Positions 26,409 through 35,498 of a stretch of DNA of 64,000 nucleotides are shown here, in pieces (within the stretch, counting starts at the first letter, position 1; each line of letters opens with the position of its first letter). The notes below the pieces were generated by a model. The model searched no databases and was not told the DNA's origin. It worked only from the letters and a program-made list of their open reading frames with translations. Location of the stretch: contig NZ_JAAAUC010000013.1 in assembly GCF_009908165.1 (NCBI RefSeq), positions 22,527 through 86,526 on the forward strand, in the 5' to 3' direction. Source of the DNA: Frigidibacter albus (GTDB taxonomy: Bacteria; Pseudomonadota; Alphaproteobacteria; Rhodobacterales; Rhodobacteraceae). The translations under genes and the position numbers were made by a program.

Positions 26409-28073
26409 TTAGCTGCCCGGCTGTTCCCCTGGGATCGCCGCCACCAGTTCGCGGGTGTAGGCGGAGTGTGGATTGAGGAAGATCTGCGAGGGCGGTCCGC
26501 TCTCGACGATCTTGCCGCGCTGCATCACCGCGATCTCGTCGCAGATCTGCGAAGCGACGCGCAGGTCATGGGTGATGAAGATCATCCCGACGCCGGTCTC
26601 GCGCTGGATCTTGTCCAGCAGTTCCAGGATCTGCGCCTGGATCGACACGTCGAGGGCCGAGACCGCCTCGTCTGCGACCAGCAACTTGGGCTGGAACATC
26701 AGCGCCCGGGCGATGCCCACGCGCTGGCGCTGGCCGCCGGAAAATTCGTGCGGATAGCGGCCGAAGGCGCCGGCATCGAGGCCGACCATCGTCAGCAGAT
26801 CCTGCGCCGAGGCCCGCGCCTTGGCATAGGGCACGCCGTGCGCGACCGGGCCCACCGTCAGGATATGGCCGATGGTCGAGCGCGGGTTGAGGGACGCGAA
26901 GGGATCCTGAAAGATCATCTGGATCTTGGGGCGCAGCGCGCGGAAGCGGTCTTCCTTCAGCGCGGCGATATCGCTGCCCTCGAACAGGATGCTGCCGCTG
27001 TCGCTGTCCATCAGCTTGACCAGCAGCCGGCCCAGCGAGGATTTGCCCGATCCGCTTTCGCCCACGACACCCAAGGTCCGCCCGGGCCAGAGGTCGAAGG
27101 ACACGCCGTCCACCGCCTTCACCACCCGCTCGGTGCCCAGCAGCTTGCTGCCGCTGCGATAGGTCTTGACCAGACCCTCCACGCGCAGCAGCGGCTCGGC
27201 CTTGGCAGGTGCCGCGGCAGGATGCGCGCGGTCGGTGCCGGTCAGGTGCGGCACGGCGGCGATCAGGCGTTTGGTATAGGGATGCGCGGGGGTGCGCAGT
27301 ACGGTATCGGCGCTGCCCTGCTCGACGATATGGCCCTTTTCCATCACCACGACGCTGTCGGCAATCTCGGCCACGACGCCAAAGTCATGGGTGATGAACA
27401 TCACGCTCATGCCCTTGCGGGCCTGGATGTCGCGGATCAGCTTCAGGATCTGGGCTTGCGTGGTGACGTCGAGCGCGGTCGTCGGTTCATCCGCGATCAG
27501 GATCGAGGTCTCCAGCGCCAGCGCCATGGCGATCATCACCCGCTGGCGCTGCCCGCCCGACAGGCGGAAGGGATATTGGCGATACATCAGCGGCGGATCG
27601 GGCAGGCCGACCTCGTCCAGCAGTTCCAGCGCCCGGGCGCGGCGGCTGCCCGGCGTGCCCACCCCATGCGCCATCATCACCTCGGCGATCTGCGCGCCCA
27701 CGGTCATCAGGGGGTTCAGCGCCGAGAGCGGATCCTGGAAGATCATCGCCATCTTGCGGCCGCGCAGATCGCGCAGCGTCTCGGCCCCCGCGGCGAGAAT
27801 GTCGGTCCCGCCCATCCGGATCGCGCCTTCGGTGACCTTGATGCTGGGCGGCAGCAGGCCCATCACCGCATGGGCGGTGACCGATTTGCCGGAGCCGGAT
27901 TCGCCGATGATGCACAGGATCTGCCCCGGGAGCAGGTCGAAGGAGATGCCCTGCACCGCATGGGCGCGTTCCATGCCGTCCGGCAGGCTGACGGTCAGAT
28001 CGCGCACCGACAGCACCGGCTGCGGTGCGGCAGGATCAGCAGTCTGAAGGGGTTGAGCGCCTTGGTCGGGCAT
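26409..28073 (-). CDS. ABC transporter fused double ATPase (DppD-DppF type, second system)
   Basis: The 554-residue protein carries two ABC domains: Walker A GESGSGKS at about 57-64 with signature LSGGQRQR, and a second Walker A GESGSGKS near the middle with FSGGQRQR and Walker B LLVADEAVSALD. The oligopeptide-ATPase C-terminal motif (HPYTKRLIAAVPHL in the first half) is present. It is the first gene of the minus-strand importer operon and is divergent from the XRE-cupin regulator at 28347, which is therefore the obvious candidate regulator. Confidence 0.93.
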   Translation of the reverse strand: MPDQGAQPLQTADPAAPQPVLSVRDLTVSLPDGMERAHAVQGISFDLLPGQILCIIGESGSGKSVTAHAVMGLLPPSIKVTEGAIRMGGTDILAAGAETLRDLRGRKMAMIFQDPLSALNPLMTVGAQIAEVMMAHGVGTPGSRRARALELLDEVGLPDPPLMYRQYPFRLSGGQRQRVMIAMALALETSILIADEPTTALDVTTQAQILKLIRDIQARKGMSVMFITHDFGVVAEIADSVVVMEKGHIVEQGSADTVLRTPAHPYTKRLIAAVPHLTGTDRAHPAAAPAKAEPLLRVEGLVKTYRSGSKLLGTERVVKAVDGVSFDLWPGRTLGVVGESGSGKSSLGRLLVKLMDSDSGSILFEGSDIAALKEDRFRALRPKIQMIFQDPFASLNPRSTIGHILTVGPVAHGVPYAKARASAQDLLTMVGLDAGAFGRYPHEFSGGQRQRVGIARALMFQPKLLVADEAVSALDVSIQAQILELLDKIQRETGVGMIFITHDLRVASQICDEIAVMQRGKIVESGPPSQIFLNPHSAYTRELVAAIPGEQPGS

Positions 28074-28346
28074 GGTCGCTGACTTCCGGTTGAACGTTCA
28101 CTTTTACAAAAACAAGCATATAGTGAATATTGCAGCAAGGGTCTTGTCAGAGATCGCGCTGCCGTCTTGGCCGAATCTGCATGAAGATAGCCAACCAATA
28201 TGCTGTTAAGTAGTGATTATTCATGTAACGATTATTATTTAAGCGAAACTTTTACCAAACCGGGCAAACATAGATATTGAATTTTTATGCGGCCTCTTTC
28301 AATATTGTGTGGAGATGCAGGCACGGCCAGGCCGGAGGACAAGGCG
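28074..28346. promoter_or_regulatory. AT-rich divergent promoter region with repeats
   Basis: This 273-bp region is strikingly AT-rich compared with its surroundings. It holds a perfect palindrome TGAACGTTCA at 28091-28100 and a near-identical pair, TAGTGAATATT (28121-28131) and TAGTGATTATT (28211-28221), 90 bp apart. It must carry promoters for the ABC operon and for the XRE-cupin regulator. The repeats are candidate binding sites for that regulator. Individual -35/-10 elements cannot be assigned with confidence. Confidence 0.55.
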
Positions 28347-28973
28347 ATGGATCAGCGGGCAGAGACCCCGGCGGAGCGGCCCCCCGAGGGCGCGGCCCCG
28401 GAGCCCCATGTCGGGGCCACGCTGCGGCGCCTGCGCAAGCAAAGCGGGCTTTCCCTGCAGGCGCTGGCCGTCGCCTCGGGCGTGTCGGTGGGGATGATCA
28501 GCCAGGTGGAGCGCGGGTTGGCCAACCCCTCTGTCCGGCTGCTGACGGCGCTGCGCCGGGCGCTGAATGTCTCGATGCAGGACCTGTTCGGCGAGGTGCC
28601 GGCGGATGCCGGGGTGCCGGGCAGCGATCCGTCTTTCGTGCGCCGCCGTGAGAATCGCCCGGTCATCAACCTGGGCTCGATCCGCAAGGAGCTGATGACA
28701 CCGCCCGACCGGCAGAACCTGCAGCTGATGATCCTGCGGATCGAGCCGGGCGGCGAATCGGGCGGGCGCGCGCTGAGCTATCCTGCGGAAAAGGGCGGCT
28801 TCGTGATGTCGGGCCGCCTGACGCTGACCGTCAATGACCAGCGGGTGGAGCTGAACACCGGCGACAGCTTCTGCTTCGACAGCGCCCTGCCCCACAGCCT
28901 GTGCAACACCGGCGATGAGCCGGTCGAGGTGCTGTGGATCATCGGCGCCGTGCAATTCGACCGCCACCTCTAG
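28347..28973 (+). CDS. XRE family transcriptional regulator with C-terminal cupin domain
   Basis: The 208-residue protein starts MDQRAETPAERPPEG. The ATG at 28347 is chosen because GGAGG lies eight bases upstream; an in-frame ATG at 28287 lacks a good site. A helix-turn-helix at about residues 25-80 (SLQALAVASGVSVGMISQVE) is followed by a linker and a cupin (about 130-205) containing SYPAEKGGFVMSGRLTLTV and DSFCFDSALPHSL. Proteins of this build (PuuR and relatives) sense amines or related metabolites and repress catabolic operons. It diverges from the ABC operon and precedes the oxidase and reductase genes. Confidence 0.92.
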   Translation: MDQRAETPAERPPEGAAPEPHVGATLRRLRKQSGLSLQALAVASGVSVGMISQVERGLANPSVRLLTALRRALNVSMQDLFGEVPADAGVPGSDPSFVRRRENRPVINLGSIRKELMTPPDRQNLQLMILRIEPGGESGGRALSYPAEKGGFVMSGRLTLTVNDQRVELNTGDSFCFDSALPHSLCNTGDEPVEVLWIIGAVQFDRHL

Positions 28974-28998
28974 CGCACAACCCCCCGGAAGGCCGACC

Positions 28999-30306
28999 AT
29001 GCAGCAGACCAGCGCCCCCGACAAACGCACCCCCTATTGGTGGGAGGACGCCCCGGTCCGCCCGCTGCCCGAAACGCCGCTGGCAGCAAAGGCCGATGTG
29101 GTCGTGGTCGGTGCCGGCTATGCGGGGCTTGTGGCGGCGCTGACGCTGGCGCGGGCGGGCCGGGCGGTGACGGTGCTGGACGCGATGAACCCCGGCGAGG
29201 GCGCCTCATCCCGCAACGGCGGGATCACCAGCGGCAATATCCGCATGACCTTCGACCAGCTGAAGCGCCGCTATGGCGAGGAGCGCGCGCTGGCGATCGA
29301 GGCGGAGGGCAAGGCGGCGCGCGCCTTCACCTATGATTTCATCCGCAGCGAGGGGCTGGACTGCGATTTTCAGCTGACCGGGCGGTTCTATGGCGCCATC
29401 GGGCAGGAACAGTATGAAAGCGCGGCGCGCGGGGCCGAGGCGTTGCACAAGAAGCTGGGGATCGACAGCTTTGCCGTGCCGCGGGCCGAGCAGCGCGCCT
29501 ACATGGGCACCGACTATTACCGCGGCGGCACCGTGCGGATGGATATCGGCGGGCTGCAGCCGGCGAAATACCATGCCGAGATCCTGCGGGTGACGCTGGC
29601 ATCTGGCGCGGCCGTGCATTCAGGCTGCCCCGTGACCGGCATCGCGGCGACGGGCGCGGGCTTTGTCGTCACCACCCCTGCCGGCAAGATTGCGGCGCGG
29701 CAGGTGCTGATCTGCACCAATGGCTACACCGATGCCGCAATGCCCTTCCTGCGCCGCCGGCTTGTGCCCGTGCGCAGCCGGATCATCGCCACCGAGGAGC
29801 TGCCGGTGGAGATGATGGACCGGCTGATGCCCAAGCGGATGATGGGGTCCGAGGGCAAGGTGCTGGGGTTCTACTACCGCCCCTCGCCCGACGGGACGCG
29901 CATCTTGCTGGGGGGCCGCGACGCCTCGCAGTCGGGCGATCCGGCGGCGCCGACGCTGATGCTGCGCAAGGGGCTGATCGGGCTGTTCCCGGAACTGCAG
30001 GATGTGCGCCTCAGCCACAGCTGGTTCGGCAATGTCGCCATGCACCGCGACATGATCCCGCGGATCTTCGAGCATAAGGGCCTGACCTATGCCACGGGCT
30101 TCTGCGGGTCTGGCGTGGTCTGGGCGCCGTGGATCGGCAGCCGCGCCGCGCACAAGCTGATGGGCGACGCGCAGGGCCGGTCCGCCTTTGACATGCGCCC
30201 ACCGCCGGCGATCCCGCTCTATAACGGCAAGCCGTGGTTCATGCCGGCCTTCATCCAGGGCTACCGGATGCAGGACCGCATCGCCATGAGCCGCGCCACC
30301 CGCTGA
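28999..30306 (+). CDS. FAD-dependent oxidoreductase (DAO/PuuB-like)
   Basis: The 435-residue flavoenzyme starts MQQTSAPDKRTPYWWEDAPV, with GGAAGG upstream of the ATG at 28999. The FAD-binding block is VVVVGAGYAGLVAALTLARA (about 34-53), followed by GEGASSRNGGITSGN. A late block, YATGFCGSGVVWAPWIGSRA, contacts the flavin. It belongs to the same broad family as the enzymes at 1-1028 and 11072-12349, giving three DAO-type oxidases in the left block. Oxidation of an amine or amino acid imported by the adjacent transporter is likely. It lies 25 bp after the regulator gene. Confidence 0.9.
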   Translation: MQQTSAPDKRTPYWWEDAPVRPLPETPLAAKADVVVVGAGYAGLVAALTLARAGRAVTVLDAMNPGEGASSRNGGITSGNIRMTFDQLKRRYGEERALAIEAEGKAARAFTYDFIRSEGLDCDFQLTGRFYGAIGQEQYESAARGAEALHKKLGIDSFAVPRAEQRAYMGTDYYRGGTVRMDIGGLQPAKYHAEILRVTLASGAAVHSGCPVTGIAATGAGFVVTTPAGKIAARQVLICTNGYTDAAMPFLRRRLVPVRSRIIATEELPVEMMDRLMPKRMMGSEGKVLGFYYRPSPDGTRILLGGRDASQSGDPAAPTLMLRKGLIGLFPELQDVRLSHSWFGNVAMHRDMIPRIFEHKGLTYATGFCGSGVVWAPWIGSRAAHKLMGDAQGRSAFDMRPPPAIPLYNGKPWFMPAFIQGYRMQDRIAMSRATR

Positions 30307-30330
30307 CCCCCTTCCAGAAAGGCTGCCCCC

Positions 30331-31257
30331 GTGACCTTCCTCATCCTGTCCTACCCCGAGCGGGTCGAAACCTTCCGCCGGATCTTTGCGCGTGATCTGC
30401 CCGAGGTGCGCTTTGCCAGCGACCTGGCCGAGGTGGACCCGGCCGAGGTCCGCTATCTGATGGCCTGGACCTTCCCCGAGGATCTGGCGACGCGCTTTGG
30501 CAATCTGGAGCTGATCTTTTCCACCGGCGCCGGGATCGATCAGGTGGTGGGCCTCGACCTGCCGCCGCGTGCGCAGCTGGTGCGCATGGTGGAGGAAGGG
30601 CTGACGGCCATGGTCCGCGATTATGTGGTGATGGCGGTTCTGGCACTGCACCGCGACCTGCCGGCCTATCTGGACCAGCAGCGCCAGCAGGTCTGGAAGA
30701 CGCGCGACTTCGTCTGGGCCGATCAGCGCCGGGTGGGGATCCTGGGGCTGGGAGAGCTTGGCCGGGCGACGGCCGCCGCGCTCCGCCCTTTCGGCTTTCC
30801 GCTGGCAGGCTGGTCGCGCAGCCCGCGCCAGATTGACGGGGTCACCTGCCACCACGGGCCGGAGGGGCTGCGCAAGATGCTGGCCGAGACCGATATCCTG
30901 ATCTGCCTGCTGCCGCTGACGGATGAGACCCGCGGCATCCTGAATGGGGGGCTCTTCGCGCAGCTGCCGCAGGGCGCAGGGTTGGTGCAGGCCGGTCGCG
31001 GTGACCATCTGGATCAGGAGGCACTGCTGGCGGCGCTGGACTCCGGCCAGCTCTCCGCCGCCGTGATCGACGTCACCGTACCAGAGCCGCTGCCGGCGGG
31101 GCATCCGCTCTGGTCGCATCCCAAGGTGGTGCTGACGCCGCATATCGCCGGCCACAGCCGCCCCGAAAGCGCCGCCGCCGCCACTGTCGCCAACATCCGC
31201 CGGCATCTGCAGGGGCAGCGGGTGACCGGGCTGGTGGACCGCAGCCGGGGATACTAG
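30331..31257 (+). CDS. ghrA: Glyoxylate/hydroxypyruvate reductase A-like D-2-hydroxyacid dehydrogenase
   Basis: The 308-residue D-2-hydroxyacid dehydrogenase starts with GTG (MTFLILSYPERVETFRR), with AGAAAGG upstream. The cofactor motif is GLGELG followed by WSRSPR, whose Arg after the second strand favours NADPH. The catalytic Arg lies in VQAGRGDHLD, the Glu in VPEPLPAGHPLW, and the His in LTPHIAGHS. It reduces glyoxylate, hydroxypyruvate or a similar 2-oxoacid. It could process the oxoacid left by the preceding flavin oxidase, with which it is probably co-transcribed. Confidence 0.9.
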   Translation: MTFLILSYPERVETFRRIFARDLPEVRFASDLAEVDPAEVRYLMAWTFPEDLATRFGNLELIFSTGAGIDQVVGLDLPPRAQLVRMVEEGLTAMVRDYVVMAVLALHRDLPAYLDQQRQQVWKTRDFVWADQRRVGILGLGELGRATAAALRPFGFPLAGWSRSPRQIDGVTCHHGPEGLRKMLAETDILICLLPLTDETRGILNGGLFAQLPQGAGLVQAGRGDHLDQEALLAALDSGQLSAAVIDVTVPEPLPAGHPLWSHPKVVLTPHIAGHSRPESAAAATVANIRRHLQGQRVTGLVDRSRGY

Positions 31258-31541
31258 GGTCTGACCTCATAACGCGATGCCCTGAAGGGACGCGTCAGGG
31301 TTCACTTCTCCTGTCAGAGGTGGCGCTCCCGTGACGAACCTGTCCCATAATGCTTCCTTCCGTTCCCTTGAACGCATCGCACCATCAAACCGTGGGATCA
31401 AACACCTAGGAGGGCACGCTGCGGCTGCTCGAAGGGCCGGAACAACGGCAACAGCCATAAACACCAACACGGTAACGCAGGCCTACAGGGCCCCGCTGGG
31501 GGTTGACGCGTGCGACTGCATCGACTGCGGTCCCCTGCCTT
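31258..31541. other. Intergenic region between convergent genes, nothing recognised
   Basis: These 284 bp between ghrA and prpB contain only short frames without family character. Base composition is patchier than in neighbouring genes, so it may be old debris, but no repeat, IS end or RNA could be identified. Confidence 0.4.
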
Positions 31542-32447
31542 TCAGCCGGAGTTGGGAAGCGCGCTCTGGCTTATGGACTGGTCGAGCGCCTCGAACCCGA
31601 AGTAATCGAGAACTTCGTAGAGCTGCGTGCGCGTCTGCATCTGCCCCAGCAGGGGGGCCGTCGTGTCATGGTCGCGAAGCGCGGCATAAAGCTGTTCCTG
31701 CGCATGGTTGGCCACGCGCAGGGACGAGACGGGCCAGATCACCATCCTGTATCCCATATCCTGAAGTGCGGCGCCGGTCAGCTGCGGGGTGCGCCCGAAC
31801 TCGGTCATGTTCGCCAGCAGGGCAACACCCGGCAATGCCTCGGCAAAGCGGCGCATCAGGTCGATATCGGTCAGCGCCTCGGGGAAGATGGCATCCGCGC
31901 CGGCCTGCAGATAGAGGCGCGCCCGGGCGATGGCGGCGTCCAGCCCCTCATTGGCCAGCGCATCGGTGCGGGCAATGACCACCATATCCCGGCGAGCCTT
32001 GACGGCGGCGGCAACCTTGGCGGCCATATCCGCGGGGGTGGCCAGCCGCTTGTCCGACAGATGGCCGCATTTCTTGGGCAGGATCTGGTCTTCCAGATGG
32101 ATGGCCCCCGCCCCTGCCTCCTCGAACCGGCGGGTCATGACCATCACGTTCAGCGCCTCGCCATATCCTGTATCGGCATCGACCAGCACCGGAAGGCCCG
32201 AGGCGCCGGCAACCTGGCGGATGAAGAAGCACACATCCTCGATGGTGATCAGCCCCAGGTCGGGCAGGCCCATCGAGGCGCTCATCGCGGCCCCCGACAG
32301 ATAGAGCCCCTCGAACCCGGCCGCGCGGGCCTGCAGCGCGGCCTGCCCGTTATGCGCGCCGGGCAGGCGAAAGATGTCCGGGCAGCTCAGGCGGTCCCGG
32401 AAGCGCCGCCCGGCCGGGACAGGATCGTGCCGTTCAAGCCAGGTCAT
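31542..32447 (-). CDS. prpB: Methylisocitrate lyase/isocitrate lyase-PEP mutase family protein
   Basis: The 301-residue TIM-barrel enzyme starts MTWLERHDPVPAGRRFRDRL, with GGAGG seven bases before the ATG at 32447. The PEP mutase/ICL signature is complete: DADTGYG (about 90-96), EDQ, and the catalytic Cys in PKKCGH (about 127). Length and this motif fit 2-methylisocitrate lyase, which cleaves methylisocitrate to pyruvate and succinate. Oxaloacetate decarboxylase or dimethylmalate lyase paralogues look alike. It begins two bases after the tctA stop, implying co-transcription with the tricarboxylate uptake genes, which supports a C4-C7 polycarboxylate substrate. Confidence 0.87.
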   Translation of the reverse strand: MTWLERHDPVPAGRRFRDRLSCPDIFRLPGAHNGQAALQARAAGFEGLYLSGAAMSASMGLPDLGLITIEDVCFFIRQVAGASGLPVLVDADTGYGEALNVMVMTRRFEEAGAGAIHLEDQILPKKCGHLSDKRLATPADMAAKVAAAVKARRDMVVIARTDALANEGLDAAIARARLYLQAGADAIFPEALTDIDLMRRFAEALPGVALLANMTEFGRTPQLTGAALQDMGYRMVIWPVSSLRVANHAQEQLYAALRDHDTTAPLLGQMQTRTQLYEVLDYFGFEALDQSISQSALPNSG

Positions 32448-32448
32448 C

Positions 32449-33972
32449 TCAATCCTCCGACAGTCGCGCTTCGGCGGGCAGCGCCCGGCGCAGCAGCCGC
32501 GGCAGCAGCAAGATCGCCGCGGCCGCCCCCCAAAGCGCGATGGCAATGGGGCTGGACCACAGGATCTGCACCTCGCCGGCCGACAGCGACAGGGCCCGGC
32601 GCAGGTTGGTCTCCAATATACCGCCCAGCACGAAGCCCAGGATCAGCGGCGCCATCGGCACATGCATCCGGCGCAGCCAGTAGGCCGCGGCACCGACCAC
32701 GACCATCAGGATCAGGTCGAAACTCGCCGACTTGCCGGAATAGACCCCGACGGCCGAAACGACGACGATGAAGGGCACCAGCACCCAGGCCGGCACCGAC
32801 AGCATACGCGCGAACAGGCCGACGAGCGGAATATTCATGGCCAGCAGCATGACGTTGCCGATGAACAGCGAGGCGATCAGCCCCCAGATCAGCTCTGGCT
32901 GCGAGGTGAACAGCATCGGCCCCGGCGTCAGGTTGTAGAGCGTCAGCACCCCCAGCATGATCGCGGTGGTGCCAGAGCTGGGGATCCCCAAGGTCAGCAT
33001 CGGGATGAAATTCGAGTTCGACGCCGAGTTGTTGGCGGCCTCGACCGTGGCGAGGCCGCGCAGATCGCCCTTGCCGAACCGGCTGCCCTCGGGATCACGG
33101 CGTTCGGTGATCTTGCGCTCGGTCGAATAGGCGAGGGCCGAGGCGACGGTGCCGCCCGCGCCCGGCAGCAGGCCGATGAAGAACCCGATCCCCGCCCCGC
33201 GCAGGGCCGAGGGCAGCGTGAAGCGCATCTCCTTGAAGTTGAACAGGTTGCGGCCCATCCGTTCGATCTTGACGGACACGCCGTCGCGGTGGCTTTGCAG
33301 CAGGATCAACAGTTCCGAGATCGCAAAGAGGCCGATGACCAAGGTGGAGAAGGCCAGCCCGTCGATCAGGTTCGGCATGTCGAAGGTATAGCGCATGACG
33401 CCGGAATTGGCGTCGATGCCGATGGTGGACAGGGCAAGGCCGATGCCGGTCGCCAGCAGGGCCTTGATCGGCTGGTCCGACAGAAGGCCGGTCAGGCAGG
33501 CAAAGGCAAAGATCATCAGCGCGACATATTCCACTGGCCCGAAGGCCAGCGCCCACCGCGACAGCACCGGCGCGGCCAGCACGATTCCCACCGTCGCCAG
33601 AACCGACCCCAGAAACGAAGTCCAGGCAGACAGCGACAGCGCCACCCCGGCCAGGCCCTGCCGGGACAGGGGATAGCCTTCCAGCGCGGTCATCACAGCC
33701 GATGCCTCGCCCGGCACGTTGATCAGGATGGCGCTGATCCGCCCGCCATATTCCGACCCGATATAGATCGCGGCCATCAGGATCATCGAGCTTTCGGGCG
33801 GCAGCCCAAGGGCAAAGACCACCGGCACCAGCATGGCGACGGCGTTGACGGGGCCAAGCCCCGGCAGCACGCCGACCATGGTGCCCACCACGGCGCCAAG
33901 CGCCGCCAGGGCCAGGTTCATCGGGCTGCTTGCAACGGCAAACCCGGTCATCAGCAAAGCGAGCGTTTCCAT
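32449..33972 (-). CDS. tctA: Tripartite tricarboxylate transporter large permease TctA (system 1)
   Basis: The 507-residue membrane protein starts METLALLMTGFAVASSPMNL. The TctA signatures are GVLPGLGPVNAVAMLVP near residue 35, IYIGSEYGGRISAILINVPG, and the second half-repeat GLLPGAGGTVASALAYSTE with LGIPSSGTTAIMLG. About twelve hydrophobic segments are visible. With TctB and the binding protein TctC it imports citrate-like acids using the ion gradient. Its start shares a base with the tctB stop (TGATG). It is clearly divergent from the two 501-residue TctA proteins later in the window. Confidence 0.93.
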   Translation of the reverse strand: METLALLMTGFAVASSPMNLALAALGAVVGTMVGVLPGLGPVNAVAMLVPVVFALGLPPESSMILMAAIYIGSEYGGRISAILINVPGEASAVMTALEGYPLSRQGLAGVALSLSAWTSFLGSVLATVGIVLAAPVLSRWALAFGPVEYVALMIFAFACLTGLLSDQPIKALLATGIGLALSTIGIDANSGVMRYTFDMPNLIDGLAFSTLVIGLFAISELLILLQSHRDGVSVKIERMGRNLFNFKEMRFTLPSALRGAGIGFFIGLLPGAGGTVASALAYSTERKITERRDPEGSRFGKGDLRGLATVEAANNSASNSNFIPMLTLGIPSSGTTAIMLGVLTLYNLTPGPMLFTSQPELIWGLIASLFIGNVMLLAMNIPLVGLFARMLSVPAWVLVPFIVVVSAVGVYSGKSASFDLILMVVVGAAAYWLRRMHVPMAPLILGFVLGGILETNLRRALSLSAGEVQILWSSPIAIALWGAAAAILLLPRLLRRALPAEARLSED

Positions 33973-34412
33973 CAGAACAGGCCTCCCAGAATGCCCGCGG
34001 GCAGGACCACGTCCAGCCCGCGGTCGAAGAGCAGGTAAGAGCCGACCGACAGCACCGCGCCAGATAGTGTCGCCTGTATCCAGCTTGCCCCGAAGATCCG
34101 GGCAACGATGCCGGACATCAGGAAGGTCGAGGGAACGTATCCCAGCCGTTCGAAGATGACAGCGTAGATCAGCAGCGTCACGGTCAGCATCACGATGCCG
34201 GTCATGGTGCGGCGGCTGACCGCCTCGGTATCGTTGCCGCCGCCGATCAGCAGGACGATCCCGCAAAAGGCGATCAGGACGGCGGTCAGCATCGGAAAGG
34301 CGCGCGGCCCCACCGGTTCATAGGCAAAGGGCGCGACCAGCCCCCAGCCAAAGACTGCGAGGATTCCGGCCATGAGCAATGCCATGGCCCCAAGGCTTCT
34401 GTTACTGCTCAT
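33972..34412 (-). CDS. tctB: Tripartite tricarboxylate transporter small permease TctB (system 1)
   Basis: The 146-residue protein has four predicted hydrophobic segments and starts MSSNRSLGAMALLMAGILAV. The loop GPRAFPMLTAVLIAFCGIVL is typical of TctB. It is encoded between tctC and tctA and overlaps tctA by one base. Confidence 0.87.
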   Translation of the reverse strand: MSSNRSLGAMALLMAGILAVFGWGLVAPFAYEPVGPRAFPMLTAVLIAFCGIVLLIGGGNDTEAVSRRTMTGIVMLTVTLLIYAVIFERLGYVPSTFLMSGIVARIFGASWIQATLSGAVLSVGSYLLFDRGLDVVLPAGILGGLF

Positions 34413-34424
34413 GGCACGGGGTCC

Positions 34425-35414
34425 TTACTGCTGAACCAGTTCGAATTCACCCGCCAGCGTGCGGTAGGTGGCGACCGCCTCGGTGACGAAGGCATCCAGC
34501 TCGTCGCCGGTCATCGGCAGCGGCAGCAGGCTGCGGCTTTCCAGCAGGGCTGCGTAGCCCGGTGCCGCCATCGCGGTCTCGAAGGCGTCGACCCACCACT
34601 GGTAATCGGCGTCCGAAACCTCGGGGCCGACGTAGAAGCCGCGCACGATGGGCCATTCGATGTCGAAGCCCTGTTCGGCCGCGGTCGGCACCTCGGCCAG
34701 CTTGCCGGGCAGCCGGTCGGGCGCAAACACCGCCAGCAGCTTCAGCGGCGCCCCGCCATCGATAGCGGCCTGGCTGTCACCCACGTCGTTCATGCAGGCA
34801 TCGACATGGCCGCCCTGCAGCGCGGTGGCACAATCGCCGCCGCCCTCGAAGGCGACGAAGCGCATGGACTTGTGGTCGATGCCCGCGGCGCGCGCCGTCA
34901 GCGCGGCCTTCATCCAGTCCTGGCTGCCGATGGTGCCACCGGCGCCAAGGATCACCGAACCCGCGTCGGCCTTGATCCCCTCCATCATCGCGGCGAGGCT
35001 TTCCCACTCGCTGTCGGCCGGCACCACGACCGCGCCGTAATCGGTGCCGATCGACGCCACCCACCGCACGTCGCCTTCGTCATGCGCGCCGAACTTGCCC
35101 TGGGCGAGGTTCAGCAGCGACCCGGCCGAGAAGGCGACGATCGTACCCGGCTCATCCGTGCGCTGGCCGACGATGGTGCTGTAGGCCACGGCGCCGATCC
35201 CGCCCGGCATGTAAGACACGCGCAGCGGCGCCTCCAGCACGCCCGCGTCGGTCAGCGCGGTCTGTGCCAGCTTGCAGGTGATGTCGAAACCCCCGCCCGG
35301 CTGTGCAGGCGCGATGCATTCGGGCCGGTCGGGCGTGGCCGAGGCCAGCGTGGCCGACAAGGCAAGCAGCGGGGCGGCCAGCGCGACGGCGCGGCCCTTC
35401 GTGATGCGGATCAT
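34425..35414 (-). CDS. tctC: Tripartite tricarboxylate transporter substrate-binding protein TctC (system 1)
   Basis: The 329-residue periplasmic protein of the TctC/Bug family starts MIRITKGRAVALAAPLLALS, with a cleavable signal ending near LASA. The mature part has the characteristic PGGGFDITCKLAQTAL loop and the ligand-proximal GAGGTIGSQDWMKAAL segment. It captures a di- or tricarboxylate and presents it to TctAB. It is the first structural gene after the TctDE regulators and is separated from tctE by 67 bp holding a candidate TctD site. Confidence 0.92.
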   Translation of the reverse strand: MIRITKGRAVALAAPLLALSATLASATPDRPECIAPAQPGGGFDITCKLAQTALTDAGVLEAPLRVSYMPGGIGAVAYSTIVGQRTDEPGTIVAFSAGSLLNLAQGKFGAHDEGDVRWVASIGTDYGAVVVPADSEWESLAAMMEGIKADAGSVILGAGGTIGSQDWMKAALTARAAGIDHKSMRFVAFEGGGDCATALQGGHVDACMNDVGDSQAAIDGGAPLKLLAVFAPDRLPGKLAEVPTAAEQGFDIEWPIVRGFYVGPEVSDADYQWWVDAFETAMAAPGYAALLESRSLLPLPMTGDELDAFVTEAVATYRTLAGEFELVQQ

Positions 35415-35476
35415 GATTTCCCTCCCAAGGAATATGACGGGCCTCCCGAGCCCATCACCTCACGTTACGACAGCCA

Positions 35477-35498
35477 AGCTTTCAGTCAGCTTTCAGTT
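35477..35498 (-). promoter_or_regulatory. Candidate TctD binding site: tandem 11-bp direct repeat
   Basis: AGCTTTCAGTC and AGCTTTCAGTT are directly adjacent, giving an exact 11-bp period, the spacing used by OmpR/PhoB-type dimers. The repeats sit 63-84 bp before the tctC start and partly overlap the end of tctE. Assignment to TctD is inference from position and geometry. Confidence 0.55.

Noticed and set aside
31267..31470. A 67-codon minus-strand frame between ghrA and prpB.
   Set aside because: It shows no recognisable motif, has no good ribosome-binding site, and the surrounding DNA looks non-coding.
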